Positions 1 to 11,575 of a DNA stretch of 38,104 nt are shown piece after piece. Numbering within the stretch: position 1 is the stretch's first letter; each line of letters opens with the position of its first letter. The DNA comes from Phoronis australis (lineage: Eukaryota; Phoronida; Phoronidae). A program made the translations under genes and the position numbers. The stretch lies in assembly GCA_002633005.1 (NCBI GenBank), contig NMRA01000173.1:455561-493664 (forward strand). Reading direction: 5' to 3'. A model generated the notes under the pieces. It searched no databases and was not told the DNA's origin. It was given only the letters and a program-made list of their open reading frames with translations.

Positions 1-432
1 AAGCATTAGTTTTTGCCAAAATTTCTGTTTAACCCTTGCTCTTTGGAGCAATACGAAAGTCTCAGCATTTCTGAGAGGTGACCGCAAATGCAAATTATTC
101 TGAGCAGACTTCCCTTAGATTCCTTTAGATGACAAGAGTGCATAATGAAGATGTTCTAATTCATCTTCCATGTCAGCTTCAAGGCTGAATGATCCTGAAT
201 GAGATGTGTGCACTGCTATCCAGCTTGACCTCATTATTACTTTCTGTGCTCATTTCATGGAACATTGCTCTGTTCTAATGGTTTGATTCCACTCTCATTT
301 TCTACAGCTATGTGACTCTCAAGAGAAGCTAGTTGTCCTGATCTTCTGGAACACTACAATTATTTGAAGGAGACCAGTGACAGGAAAGAGTGAGCTCTCT
401 TGAGAGCTCTGATACCACTTTGTTTGTTCCAG
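1..432. other. AT-rich sequence, no gene seen
   Basis: No ORF with coding character and no repeat was found. It would be intron or 5' flank if the exon at 433 is real. The last 40 bases form the pyrimidine-rich acceptor region of that candidate. Confidence 0.5.
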
Positions 433-816
433 CCATTTTTAGACTGCAGACACTTCACTCTCACTGCCTGGCTCTGTTCATTCCCCTGGTCTACTCATGC
501 CCATCATAAATTGTTAATTGGAAGCTGTGGAAACGTTGGTTTGGTAAAAACTGGTACTCCTGGTGAAGAGCTGACTAACCAGTTCTCAATGGATATTTGT
601 AATCATGATTTGATTGTGCAGCATGAACATTCTGCTTATCAAGGTGATATTAATTGTGAACGTGATGTCAGGTTGTTTGTTGGCTTGGATTCAGTCACAG
701 GCACAGTTCCAGAGGATGCATGTTCTCCACGGGACTTGAAACGTGTCCTTGGTGAGCAGGCAGTCAGGGGGAACAAGTCTCGACAAGACCAAGTGCGCAA
801 CTGTGTTAACGGATGG
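433..816 (+). CDS. candidate upstream N-terminal exon (128 codons, phase 0 at both ends)
   Basis: The reading frame is open from 394 to 864. A good acceptor (pyrimidine-rich tract, then TTCCAG) ends at 432 and a good donor (GG|GTACGT) follows 816. Both boundaries fall exactly between codons, so the segment would be a 128-codon phase 0/0 exon that could join in frame to 3734, or directly to 16251, of the septin gene. If translation instead starts inside it, the only in-frame ATG is at 589, giving 76 residues before the donor. The peptide is mixed and polar, with several Cys and a basic stretch near its end; I recognise no domain. It could equally be a chance ORF or an exon of a neighbouring gene. 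The inference rests only on frame, splice signals and phase match. Confidence 0.35.
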
Positions 817-2372
817 GTACGTTCAACCTTTATTTTTGAGACTTGTTATCCACTGAGTATGTGAACATCATGGGGTGCTACTTGGAATTTTGGACATATT
901 CCACACTTTATGAGAATGTAGAAATTAAATGAAGACAAGTGAAAATGTTACTAAAAACAGTGTCAGTTGGTGAACTCTTCATTTGTTTACCACAATATAT
1001 AGGCCAATGGAATTTCATTTTTCCAAATTCTCATGCGGAATGATTGTCCAGAAATATTTCACTTCTAACATGGTTTCAGTGTTCTCTACAAAGAAGAGAT
1101 AGAAAATATTGAGACATCATTTATTAGAACTAACAGAACATTGCAACATTGACTAGAACTAACAGAAGACATTGAAACATTGACTAGAGTGGGAGGAGTG
1201 CTGCTGTCCAATGAATGGTAGTGCTTCATTCATTCATAATGAATATTTTGACATCTGATGTGTTTCTGCTGGTGCCATCAGAGGTTACATCAAACAGACT
1301 TTTGTTGAGCGAAGACTAAGAGAGCCATCTATTGACAGGATTTGGTACTAGGATTATGTCGATGCTCTTTAAATAATTTAAGGCTGTGTCAGTTCTAACA
1401 CTATTAAGGCATGTGCCAGTTTTGTTGTGTTAAGGTTACATGGGACTTATGAAAAATGTCAAACTTTGGGTCTCATAAATGAATGATGGGACTCATGTGA
1501 AACTTTCAAGGGCTTTAATCACTTTACCAACATGCTGTTCAGACCTGATGCTGTTAGCAATTGTTTTTAAAATACTCCTTTATGGGAGGCTGTCAAAAAT
1601 AGGACTTCTATAATTTTTATGAAAAAGTATCAAAAATTATTTGAAATAACAATTAAAAAAACTGTTACATTGTTCTTGAGTTTTCATCTTGAACATTGAT
1701 ATCAAACCAAATATAAACAAGTTGCTCGTACCATTATTATGCTGTCAATGTATGTTTCTTTTTTCGAAATTTTACTAAATTGACATGATCACTTGGCCCA
1801 ATTAATGGGAGCTGAGTGAAGATTGAAAATCAAATTCTGCAGGCTTTCTACTTTCTGAAAATATTATAAATACACACACTTGTAGGAAAGTCATTCACTA
1901 TATCGTTATATTGATATAGTGATATCAATCAGTATTGGAATACAATTTTTTTCTTCAGCAATCATCGTTCAAGGGTCTTGTAAATAACTTGAGAAAGGTG
2001 GTGGAATGTTCCAGTCTAATTTCAGCAAATATTCTCCAGTTTGGTCGTATCAACTTCAAGAATTAAGATCAACCACAAACGATCATTCATCTCATTGTTA
2101 TGTATGATTTGGATGTAAAGGTTGTGTTGGCGCCTGTTTTCATTAATTTTATAAACTACTAAGTCAATTTTTAAACTATCGATACGAAATGCAATGTTAC
2201 AAATTTTAGAAATATTACATATGCCCAAGTCAACCATGTCCCAATCTATAGAATTAAGAAATTCAATTTCTGCTTGAATTTCTCTTTGCCAAGTTTTAGA
2301 GGCTGTCCCAAATTGGATGATTGGTACAGTATGTGAAGGATACTCTTGTTATATGTCAAATGTGTGCTTGGT
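817..2372. other. non-coding stretch with a diverged dispersed repeat
   Basis: AT-rich, with no convincing exon. An inverted repeat CACTATATC/GATATAGTG lies near 1898-1922. The part from about 1780 to 2240 shows patchy similarity to 28310-28600; see that entry. Confidence 0.4.
1780..2130. repeat. dispersed repeat relic, copy 1
   Basis: Shares ordered blocks with the segment at about 28318-28590: a CATGRTCACNTGGCC block, then TGAGTGA, then GGCTTTCTACTTTC, then GATTTGGATGTAA. The same order and similar spacing suggest two old copies of one interspersed element; the family is not identified. Confidence 0.35.
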
Positions 2373-2563
2373 CTGTTTGGACAGTCCCATGTGCAGATCT
2401 GTGATTGGAGACCGCCGTTCTGTTTGGACAGTCTCATGTGCAGATCTGTGATTGGAGACCGCCGTTCTGTTTGGACAGTCTCATGTGCGGCAGATCTGTG
2501 ATTAGAGACCTCCGCTCTGTGTGGACAGTCTCATGTGCAGATCTATGATTAGAGACCTCCGCT
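2373..2563. repeat. 47-bp minisatellite, 4 copies
   Basis: The unit begins CTGTTTGGACAGTCTCATGT and ends GAGACCGCCGTT. Copies start at 2373, 2420, 2467 and 2517; the third carries a 3-bp insertion (GTGCGGCAG). No coding role. Confidence 0.85.
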
Positions 2564-3910
2564 ACACAACTTTGTGAACTTGTAGCCAGATTTGTAGAAT
2601 TTGATGGATTATGTTCTGCATTTTTGGTTTCAAATGAAACAAAAAATATTAGAACTATTGTATCTACTACTGAAGTATGTGAATTTCTTTGGAAACCTCT
2701 AATTTTCTGTTATTTCGGAAAAGTAGGGACTCTGTGTGGTTGTCTGCAGAAGGGAGTATTGTTATTCAGCCTTTGTTTGAATTAGAGTGTGGTGAGTAAC
2801 TTGAAAGCAAGGTCATTTGATCAGATTTTTACCTTACAAAGCCATGATCTGATTTGTGTGTACATAAAGGCTACGAAATAGCAAACAATTCAAATTAATG
2901 ACTGGAATTCAATTAAAAGAAAATGAAAGAAATAGACATTTTGAAATGTTGAAATATGCACATGAATCGGAACACGAGCTTAGAGTGTTAAAAAATCTGA
3001 CCAAATGGCCTTATTTTCAAGTTGTTCACCATGCAAGACAAAGGAGACCAGGTGGTGCTGCCGTCTAGTGGCTGATGTACAACTGGTTATTTCAGGAGTT
3101 TTCTCCCTACATAAATTATTAGTATTGCTCTTGCATGAGACAGTGCATCAGGTACTTTACAACTGCCACAGTTTAGTCATTAGTTAGATAACGGATCCAA
3201 TAGTTGAAACTATGAATAATGCAACAAGGACTGACCCTAGTTCAGACAATGGTAATGAATAGAACATGCAAGTGTACATATAACCGTGCACATAATATTT
3301 CCTCATGAAGGGCAACTGTAAAAACCATCACCTTTTTCAATTAGTGAATTTAGATACTTCACCAGATGGACGGTACACTGTAGTTGTGGGTAACGCCTTC
3401 AGGCTAAACTGACAGTTTTTCAGTTTCAGTCATCCTGCAATGAGTCACTCATCAGCAGGAGTTTCATATTAGCTGCAAGTTAAAGTATCTAGAAGATTGA
3501 ACCCTTATAAAAATAGTTATGAATACAATTTAGTGTGACCAATTCATTTTTCACTTTCTTCTATTAAATCCCTGCATTGTTTGTTCCTTGGGTACATTGT
3601 GGAACTGGGGCCTTAACTGAACTGAACAAATAAACCCTGGGGCCAATCAGATGGCCTTATCAGCTGGCCCTCAACCAAACCCAGTTATAACGGATTATTT
3701 GATTGGCTAGCCCATGGTTATGATCTCATTCAGAATGTGCCAGCTATTAAGTACTTGTCTTTCTGTTCTGAGCTGGCTTGTGCATTGAATTGGAAGGGTT
3801 TGACTGAGAGACTGCATTGTACACCCACCACCTGGGATAACTGGGAATTGAATGTTTCTGCTGCCCTATGGTCAAGGAGTAAGGAATTCTACAAATTACC
3901 ATTGGTCGCA
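2564..3910. other. non-coding stretch and presumed 5' region of exon A
   Basis: No recognisable exon before 3626. From 3626 the frame of exon A is open but lacks an ATG before 3911. An acceptor-like CTCATTCAG ends at 3733 in phase 0 with that frame, so an extended exon 3734-4258 is possible. Confidence 0.4.
3643..3706 (+). promoter_or_regulatory. paired CCAAT boxes upstream of exon A
   Basis: CCAAT at 3643-3647 (GGCCAATCAG) and its inverse ATTGG at 3702-3706 (TGATTGGCTA) stand about 200-270 bp upstream of the isoform A ATG. Both have NF-Y-like flanks. A third ATTGG is at 3901. No TATA box is obvious. This is a plausible but unproven promoter region. Confidence 0.3.
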
Positions 3911-4258
3911 ATGTCGTATCGTTCTGTGTACACGTCAGATCCACGAAGCTCTAAACCCTTGCGGGGGAGTAGCCTGCGCTCGGACAATGTGGACAACAAG
4001 TATAAGTCATCGTATACAACGAGGTCACAAGTCACCAAACCTGATGACCACAATACAACAACAACAACAACAACAACAACTGCTAATGGATCTGGTGAAA
4101 AAGAAAAAATGGCATCCCCTCGCAGTTCGCATTATGATCGCTATAATGTATCAGGCAACTCGGCGTCAAGATACACCTCTGACCGATTGACCAGTCGACG
4201 TGACTCTGAGGATAGTGTCAAAAGTGACCATTCATCCTCGTCCACATCTGCACAGTCT
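3911..4258 (+). CDS. SEPTIN7: septin-7 alternative first coding exon A (residues 1-116)
   Basis: ATG at 3911 begins MSYRSVYTSDPRSSKPLRG and is preceded by GGTCGCA, an acceptable initiation context. The exon ends at the donor TCT|GTAAGT after 4258, in phase 0, and joins 16251. The peptide is rich in Ser, Thr, Arg, Lys and Asp and should be disordered. It includes a run of nine Thr encoded by an ACA microsatellite (4051-4080) and a Ser-rich end. No conserved domain is visible, as is usual for septin N-termini. The frame stays open upstream to 3626, and an acceptor-like CAG at 3731-3733 would also be phase 0, so this could be the 3' part of a longer exon fed by 433-816. The ATG start is preferred because it is the first good one and CCAAT boxes lie upstream. 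Confidence 0.8.
4051..4080 (+). repeat. ACA microsatellite encoding a poly-Thr run
   Basis: About nine ACA triplets inside exon A give nine consecutive Thr residues. A coding triplet repeat is prone to length change but stays in frame. Confidence 0.85.
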
Positions 4259-6948
4259 GTAAGTGTATATTGCTCTGTGTACTTTGAAAAATCAATTCTC
4301 ACCACAAGCTGGAGTTATAGCTGACAAATTACTTTCAAGTTGTTGGAATAAATAAGGCAGGAACTTATCGTAATTTAGAAGTCATCTAGTACAGGTATTT
4401 CACTATTTGGTGGCAGCTGTATGTGAATTAAAAACATTGTGTATGTGCAATGGGTCAACTGGGCTTCTGTTTTGTACTTGAAAAGCTTGTTTGAACAGCA
4501 TCTGGCAGTATTTTTCTGCTAATTAGCTTTACTTTGTTGGTGATCTAATCACATGTGGTGGTAATAGTCATTTGAGGTGGTAAACTAGCTTATACTGATA
4601 TTTTTCAAGCCACATGTGGTGATAACATGGCCTTGCTGTCCAATACACATGCCACAAGGCCCTGCTTACTGAACCATTCACTTTGCCTGGAGTATTGATC
4701 CAGTCTAATCAGTTAGATAGATGTCCAGTATTTGCACATTGTCTCAGTGTTAACACCAAGCAGTGCTGACCCTGTTGTACTGTACATGTCTACTTGTGAA
4801 GATAGTATGCCAAGCTCAACATAACTGTTCAGCCATACTATAGTACTACACAGATGTGTACCTGTCTTTGGCTTTGTTTGACACTGTTGACTATGAATTG
4901 ACCTGGAAATCAAGCTTTCATGGCCTCACTGAATGGGCTTCATTCATAATTTTCAATGAGCATTGATCAACTCCCCTGCTGTTACCTAATAAAGCAATTT
5001 TAGGGACCTGCTTGAATGTTGGAATCTGACAGGAATTGTAATTAAATGTGTTACAAGGACAGTTGGTCGCACAGAATCCTTATTTTGGCTCAAAGTGGAT
5101 AACTTCTTATTAATTGAATAATCTTTGTTACAAAAAGTGTATAGAATTTCTTGTTTATCTGGTAAAGTAGTGTGTGCTTGATACAGTGTGAGTGGCAGGA
5201 AGTGATTGAGAAGGAATGATGGCTGCCTAGTGTTGTTGACAAGACAAGCGCAGTTAGGAAGACTACTGACTGTTGTTTGGTTTGTGCATTTGTTAGATAA
5301 GGATCTTATGAGGAGAGGACAGGCTGATGACACTGCTTGGGTTGTTGTGTGTTGCAAGAAAAAGTCTGACCCACACATGCCTACAAATCTCGCCAATTTA
5401 GGACACTTCATGATACACAAGTCCTATTTCATTTTCTTCTTTTTGTCTCTAAATGATAAGCATCAACAAATCAATGGAGATTGTTTTCTGGTGCTGTAAC
5501 AAAGCTACCATGATAATAATATTTTGTGAACAGTCACAATAATGTTAGAAGTTAATGACCAATTTTGGCGTGTGTTTTTCAAGTATTGGTGAAATGTGGT
5601 AATTGCATGACTTTTGCTAGGTGTGTATTGACCACTGAACAATGTCATCTTGCCTAGTTACATGGATCCTTCCTATGCGAGACATTATTTTTGGTTATCT
5701 TGGAATTGTTCATTATCAGCAATTCTCGTAGTTATCAGGCTTCAAACAGGAAGTACTACTGTTGAGTGAAGTGCCATGCGTACATCCAGGTGTAACATTG
5801 CTCAGGTATGAACACCAGATGTTTCATGATAATCTTACCTGTATGTTATACAGGTGTTTAACACATTCCTTGAAGAGAACCAGTATTCAGCTGTAATAAT
5901 GATTTAGATATCGTCTGTTCTCACAATACAATTCAAGCAGCTCTCTCTAGATATAATTCAAGCAGCATATCTTTGCCTTCATACATCACATTTTTCCTTA
6001 ATAATTAATTTTTCACAAACCATGTTTTCTTACAAACAGTGTTCCTGTCATACACGTTGTTTAAAAGAATTGTCTTTATCAGAAAACAGGCTCTTTGTTA
6101 GATCACAAGTGTGAAAACCCGGCCATCCTGAATGGTTGGAACTGCTAAAAGAATGTGCAAGAACTATGGGTTGGGGGTGGATTCCAGCGCCAGTATTGTC
6201 ATTTGCTTCAGAGCAGCAGGTTAGATATTCAGACCAGATAAACCAGCTCAAAAATGCAACCTCAGACTACAGATGGCAGTACAATCTGAACATTGACAAA
6301 ATGTCACATTTTTGTAACTTCAAAAGGTGACCTTAAGTACCAAGATTATCCATCACTTACTTGTCCTTGATGCTAGTGAACTGTTCCCTGTGGAGGCATA
6401 TCTAGTTTGACAGTGACAGATTGTCTAATGCATTGCATAAATACAACAAATTCCTCAAAGATGTAACAAGCTAAGATTTTCTCCATTCATTTCAGTTATG
6501 AATATCAACCTTTGGATACCACAAGCATGTTTAATTAAGTTGTGTAGAGTTCTGTTTTGTGTAAGATAACCTTCAGTCTATAATTAAGTAAAAAAGCAGT
6601 TGGTGGGTGGGAGAATAAAACATTCAATATCTAGAGTAGATGTCGGGATATGTCTGCAGCACTGTTAGAGTTCTCTTAACCCCAGACAAGGTGTGGTTCA
6701 TTATTGGGCCCAAATACAATAAAATGTACCCACTGTTGAGTGCATTCTCTGCTTTACAAGACTGTTTGGTTATGACTCTTGTGAGATAGCTTCGAGTTCA
6801 ATTGTTGTTTGTGTAACTTACAATTCAAATCCGGTGAGTGTGGAGTTTTGAGAAGTACGTATATCTATCTTGCTCTGTTTGAAAAGGCCCACAAGTTTGC
6901 TATTCTCTGAAACTAATACAGTTGCCCAACACTTTCATAATGACTAAG
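4259..6948. other. intron sequence, no gene seen
   Basis: Short ORFs on both strands lack coding character and usable splice pairs. AT-rich throughout. A short imperfect duplication around CACATGTGGTG (4552 and 4612) is the only structure noted. Confidence 0.5.
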
Positions 6949-6949
6949 T

Positions 6950-6994
6950 CACCTGTCTCACCGTCACCTGTCTCACCGTCACCTGTCTCACCGT
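6950..6994. repeat. 15-bp tandem repeat, 3 copies
   Basis: Three units of CACCTGTCTCACCGT. The same array reappears, with two copies, just after the N at 7587. Confidence 0.8.
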
Positions 6995-7586
6995 CGGTCT
7001 CAGTTCTACCAATTGAGCGCGTGACGCCATAAGGAGAGTTTACATTACCCAACAAGGCAATACGTTCAATTTTTATGAAGAACTTGAGCGCTTTCAATGT
7101 GGAAAGTTCGATTGTGAAATGATATTTACAGCAACGAAGTTATTGACAATGAAGTAGCGCGAGTATCGGGTGCCATGTTTGTTTCATCCAGCTGTTATGG
7201 CACCTGTCTCAATTTAAAAGTCAGTGCAGTTAATTTGAATAGATGAAGACGTACCATTTTTCCAGCAAAATGGGGCATCTCTGATGATGAAGAACAGTTC
7301 AGGATTCTAAGCATTTACACACATACCCTTCAGTTTAGGATAGTGATTCTGATGCATTTACTCACAAACCCTCCATAGCATGGATATGGACTTGGAACAT
7401 ATTCAGGAATTCTGTAATTCCCTCGAGTTTCATTTTGTTATGGATAACAGTGCAATACAACGAGCCCAAACATGTGCAATACAAGGAGACGGTGCAATAC
7501 AATGAGACCAAACATGTGCAATACAAGGAGACGGTGCAATACAACGAGACCAAACATGTGCAATACAAGGAGACGGTGCAATACAA
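6967..7586. repeat. direct duplication, copy 1 (ends at an N)
   Basis: About 620 bp that recurs from 7588 at a constant offset of 621, with only a few substitutions (for example GAAATGAT/GAAGTGAT and GGCACCTG/GGCGCCTG). The copy ends exactly at the undetermined base 7587. It is best explained as an unmerged contig overlap. Confidence 0.85.
7450..7586. repeat. 42-bp minisatellite, about 3.3 copies
   Basis: Units alternate GTGCAATACAACGAGACC and AAACATGTGCAATACAAGGAGACG; starts at 7450, 7492 and 7534. The period is divisible by three, so several frames stay open, which explains the repetitive VQYNETKH-type ORFs on both strands. No protein is inferred. Confidence 0.85.
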
Positions 7587-7587
7587 N

Positions 7588-8140
7588 CCTGTCTCACCGT
7601 CACCTGTCTCACCGTCGGTCTCAGTTCTACCAATTGAGCGCGTGACGCCATAAGGAGAGTTTACATTACCCAACAAGGCAATACGTTCAATTTTTATGAA
7701 GAACTTGAGCGCTTTCAATGTGGAAAGTTCGATTGTGAAGTGATATTTACAGCAACAAAGTTATTGACAATGAAGTAGCGCGAGTATCGGGTGCCATGTT
7801 TGTTTCATCCAGCTGTTATGGCGCCTGTCTCAATTTAAAAGTCAGTGCAGTTAATTTGAATAGATGAAGACATACCATTTTTCCAGCAAAATGGGGCATC
7901 TCTGATGATGAAGAACAGTTCAGGATTCTAAGCATTTACACACATACCCTTCAATTTAGGATAGTGATTCTGATGCATTTACTCACAAACCCTCCATAGC
8001 ATGGATATGGACTTGGAACATATTCAGGAATTTTGTAATTCCCTCGAGTTTCATTTTGTTATGGATAACAGTGCAATACAACGAGACTAAACATGTGCAA
8101 TACAAGGAGACAGTGCAATACAACGAGACCAAACATGAGG
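7588..8140. repeat. direct duplication, copy 2 (starts at an N)
   Basis: Near-identical to 6967-7586, starting immediately after the N. It ends with about 1.7 units of the 42-bp array, where the first copy has more than three, then passes into unique sequence at about 8145. Confidence 0.85.
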
Positions 8141-8240
8141 ATGTGTAGTAAATAATGGAGATTATTCCATTGATCAGTCATCCAGTCCTTGTGATGCTGA
8201 GTGATAGCTTTTGAATGTGAATCACTAATAATGGGTGAAT

Positions 8241-8417
8241 GTTGTACTATTAAGGTGTCCACAGGCCTTATTGGGGTCAGGAATATTGTACTATTAGGGT
8301 GTCCACAGGCCTTATTGGGGTAAGGAATATTGTACTATTAGGGTGTCCACAGGCCTTATTGGGGTCAGGAATGTTGTACTATTAGGGTGTCCACAGGGCT
8401 TATTGGGGTCAGGAATG
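8241..8417. repeat. 44-bp minisatellite, 4 copies
   Basis: The unit includes TTGTACTATTAGGGTGTCCA and CAGGCCTTATTGGGGTCAGG. Starts near 8242, 8286, 8330 and 8374 give an exact 44-bp period. Confidence 0.88.
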
Positions 8418-10478
8418 ATGAAGCCTGCTAATGAAATGCTTATTTTAGTTGCCTTGACCATGCATTTGTACTTTAGGGATGTGATATTCTGCATGGATAA
8501 GGGTACTTTCTGTTTATCGCCTCTCATTAGAAGATTTGTTCCCTACAATATTCATGAAATACTGACTGTATACAAAGTGATATGAGTGCTAGCTGTCCTT
8601 CATCACTGGTGTTTTGCACAGGCTTATAGCTTACAGTCATGAACTAATTGGTTGGTGTTGCCTTTCACATCAGGAGTGTGGTAAATGTATGTGATGACCT
8701 GACCTTGTGGAATTTGTGTGTTGTTATTAGGGAGTGTCTGGTAGTTTGAACTCTGCTAAAAAATTTGGCAATGCATGTCAGATGGTTGACTGTTGTGCCC
8801 TGTGTAGCTGGCTAAACATGGACGAAATGCATCTTTAAATTAACTGTGCTCCTGTATGTGCTATTGTAGTCTTTGTTCAAAGATTGCCTCATTTCTTAGT
8901 CACACTATTACTGTAAAACCGACTTTGCTTGTCTCTAGTCTTTCAATCAAATACTGGCCACTCATTGCTCAATGTGCCTGATTGTCACTGTTTTGTAGTT
9001 ACCCATTCTTTCATTGAACATACTCCTCATCTTATTCTTAACTCAGAGGTAGACATGAATTCTAGGCATGATTAGAACAGTTTGTAAAACCATTCCAAAC
9101 TACGCTCTTTTCATTGTACATTAGTTTCACACAATAGTATGAAAGCAAATTTTAATCATCCATTCAAACAAATGGTTACATGATGTTTCTTTGTCCAGAC
9201 CAAATATGCCAGTGAAAATTTTTGCTATTTTACACCAAAACTTGATTTTTGTGGCTTTAATCTTTACAAACCAATTCTTGCCATTTTCCTTAACGATACT
9301 TGAATAGAAATCTTCCAGAAGAGTTTTCTGTTGTTCTTAACTCAATAACACTCCTTCAGGTGGTTCCCAACAGAACTACTTCGGTGCCCCCTATGGTTGT
9401 TTATGTTGGTCAGGATTTTGTTGATTTCATGGTCACTGGTGTCTCACTCTTTGTCCTTCATTTAGAGTTCTATTTGCCTTCTGGTCAAGTGATTGCAAGC
9501 CCTTGACTTGCCCTAGTACAGGTCTGGTAGGCTGGCTTATAAATGTGGCTCATAGTATAAATGGCAGCAATCCTGCCAAAATTTGAGTGTTGCTTTCAAG
9601 AAATAATTGTGCATTCAGAAATTGAATGACTCTTTGATTCTTTAAATCAAATCAAAACCGATGCTACGAGTTGTCACAATGAAATATATATCCCTTGATA
9701 AAGGTTTATGGTTTGCACATATATCATCACATAAAATTTGGTCATTGTGACCAGAAGCAGTAGCAACAAGGATGTTCACTTAATATGGCCAGTCTTCCTC
9801 ATAACACATTATACTCACATGGACAGAGCATCATCTTAAATATTATTCTTTATTTGGCACTGGTTTTCATGTCTTTCAGATTCTGAGCTAAGGGTTGTGT
9901 ATGCCTGGGTTTTGTGCTATGACAACTTTACCGTTGGTTACTAATAGCGGGAAATGTTGCAACTGTCAATGTTGAATGTTACAATCTGTTTGTCAGTTTG
10001 TAACCACATTGATGGGGGTTGGACCAGGGTGTATTGGTGTCATTTAGTTTGTTAATCTTGGCCAATCATTTACTGTTGGAGTCACAGATGTCTTGTTTAA
10101 CTGGATGTAGCATCTCAGTATTGTTGTCAGCGATTAATCTAAATGTTCTTTGATTTTAGCATGGGCAATCCAACATGCCAGAGTCATGATTAATTATCTG
10201 GCAAAACCTTCCTTCTATTGGTGGATATTTGTGCCAGCACCATTTTCTAATTATTTCTGTTTATGATCTTCATGGCCCGCAGAATGTTTATCCATGCTGC
10301 TGGGCCCCTCAGTATACATTGTTATTACTGCACTGTGCATGATGATTATGTAATGACTATATCCTAGTTCTGACACAGAATTCCAACAGCAGGCAGCCAT
10401 CAAGGTCTAAACAAACTGGAGTAAATGTGCAACAGGAGTCTGGTATATATTTGTCAACGTTCTGTGAGTCTTATGTCA
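8418..10478. other. intron sequence, no gene seen
   Basis: AT-rich with scattered short ORFs. The longest (about 68 codons near 9300) has no matching splice context. No tandem array or inverted repeat was noticed. Confidence 0.45.
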
Positions 10479-11464
10479 CTAGTTACTGTTGGCTGGTGCA
10501 GGCTCTCCTGGATCTCCTAAAGTTGGTCTTTTTGACATTCTTGGATTGTCTTCATTGTCCATGATTATCACCATTAGGATCCTGATAGCAACTTCCAGTT
10601 TGTGTGGGTTGGAAACTATCTGCAACCACAGTTGGCAGTTGACACACTTAAGGAACATTTGGTTGATTCACCTTTGCAGCTGATGGTGGTTGCTTGAACA
10701 CTTGGTGATATTGCTGTCACTGTTGGACCACATTTATGTTGTGATGGAGTTGTCATGTCAACAACATTAGTAGGAGTGGTTTGTTTTCTTGTTTTGTCTT
10801 CTGTACAAGTTGGTGCTGATGCGGGTTTTTTGACTGGTTACTGTAGAATTTGACCTTCACAAAAGTGAGGTTTAAACAAATCCAGATTTGTTGCTATTTG
10901 CTCTAATCCTACTTCTGAATCATGATGTCAGTGATTAGAGTCTCTGTGTTTTGAGTGGGAATCTGAGTTGCCACTTATTCTAGTTGCTGGAGTTGCAGCA
11001 GGCGTGAAATAAGTTGCATTCAAGCAGACCAGTTGTTCTGACACTGTGTTAAACTACTTTGGGGATATTTACATACTGGGCTCTGGCAGTCTGAAGTCTT
11101 GTCATACCAAGAGTAATGTTGGACATATTTGTCAAGGTTTTAGTCAGCTCGGCTATTTGAATTTTCTCAAGGTTGCTGTAACTCGCACACACAGGTTGGG
11201 CTGTGAGAAGGATTTGCTCTATAATCCTTTCTATCGTTGGTAACTAGAACTCGAGTACCGTAAATGCCTTTCAACTTTGGAGACTCACCAATCTGTGACT
11301 TTGTCATTACTGTGCATGTGAGCGAGGAGTTGCAAGAAATTGTCAGTCAGCAGTTTTGTAGAACCTCGAGGCATAATTTCGAAGGTATTGACAAGTCCTG
11401 ATACCATTTGCTGACATTCACAGGAGGGCTGTGCTGTTGACTCAATAGACACTTGGTCTGCTGA
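10479..11464 (-). pseudogene. possible decayed minus-strand coding relic
   Basis: Read on the minus strand, four protein-like open stretches follow one another in different frames without start codons: 11464-11288 (59 codons, ending ...KVTDW), 11243-11052 (64 codons, amphipathic, includes LEKIQIAELTKTLTNMSNIT), 10837-10619 (73 codons, Thr/Ser/Pro-rich, starts PVKKPASAPT) and a last piece ending PGEPAPANSN before a TAG at 10481-10479. The series looks like an old gene or transposon ORF broken by frameshifts. A caution: this strand is A/C-rich, which by itself produces polar, protein-like translations. No family is recognised. Confidence 0.22.
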
Positions 11465-11523
11465 TCACCTGTCTTGTGTTTTTATCAGAATAGTTTGATA
11501 TAGTTTGGGAAGCATACGAGAGG

Positions 11524-11530
11524 TATAAAG
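11524..11530 (+). promoter_or_regulatory. TATA box for alternative first exon B
   Basis: TATAAAG lies 46 bp upstream of the ATG at 11576. Initiation about 25-30 bp downstream would give a 5' UTR of roughly 20-25 bases. This suggests an internal promoter driving isoform B. Confidence 0.4.
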
Positions 11531-11575
11531 GGAGTTTTACTGTTTGGGTGTAGGCGTTGTACATTAAAGAACGGG

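Noticed and set aside
5206-5499. 97-codon plus-strand ORF and 144-codon minus-strand ORF at 4986-5420
   Set aside because: They overlap antisense, have no coding-like conservation signals, and no splice sites in a phase that would join the septin gene.
7362-7718. 118-codon minus-strand ORF and its overlapping partners with Cys-Ile-Ala/Val-Gln-Tyr repeats
   Set aside because: They span the 42-bp array and the undetermined base at 7587, i.e. an assembly junction; not real coding sequence.
8241-8417. Spaced direct repeats as a CRISPR array
   Set aside because: The whole 44-bp unit is repeated with no variable spacers, and the window is animal DNA; it is a minisatellite.
9300-9506. 68-codon hydrophobic ORF as a membrane protein exon
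   Set aside because: Start is non-ATG, no acceptor/donor pair fits, and T-rich sequence readily gives hydrophobic translations.
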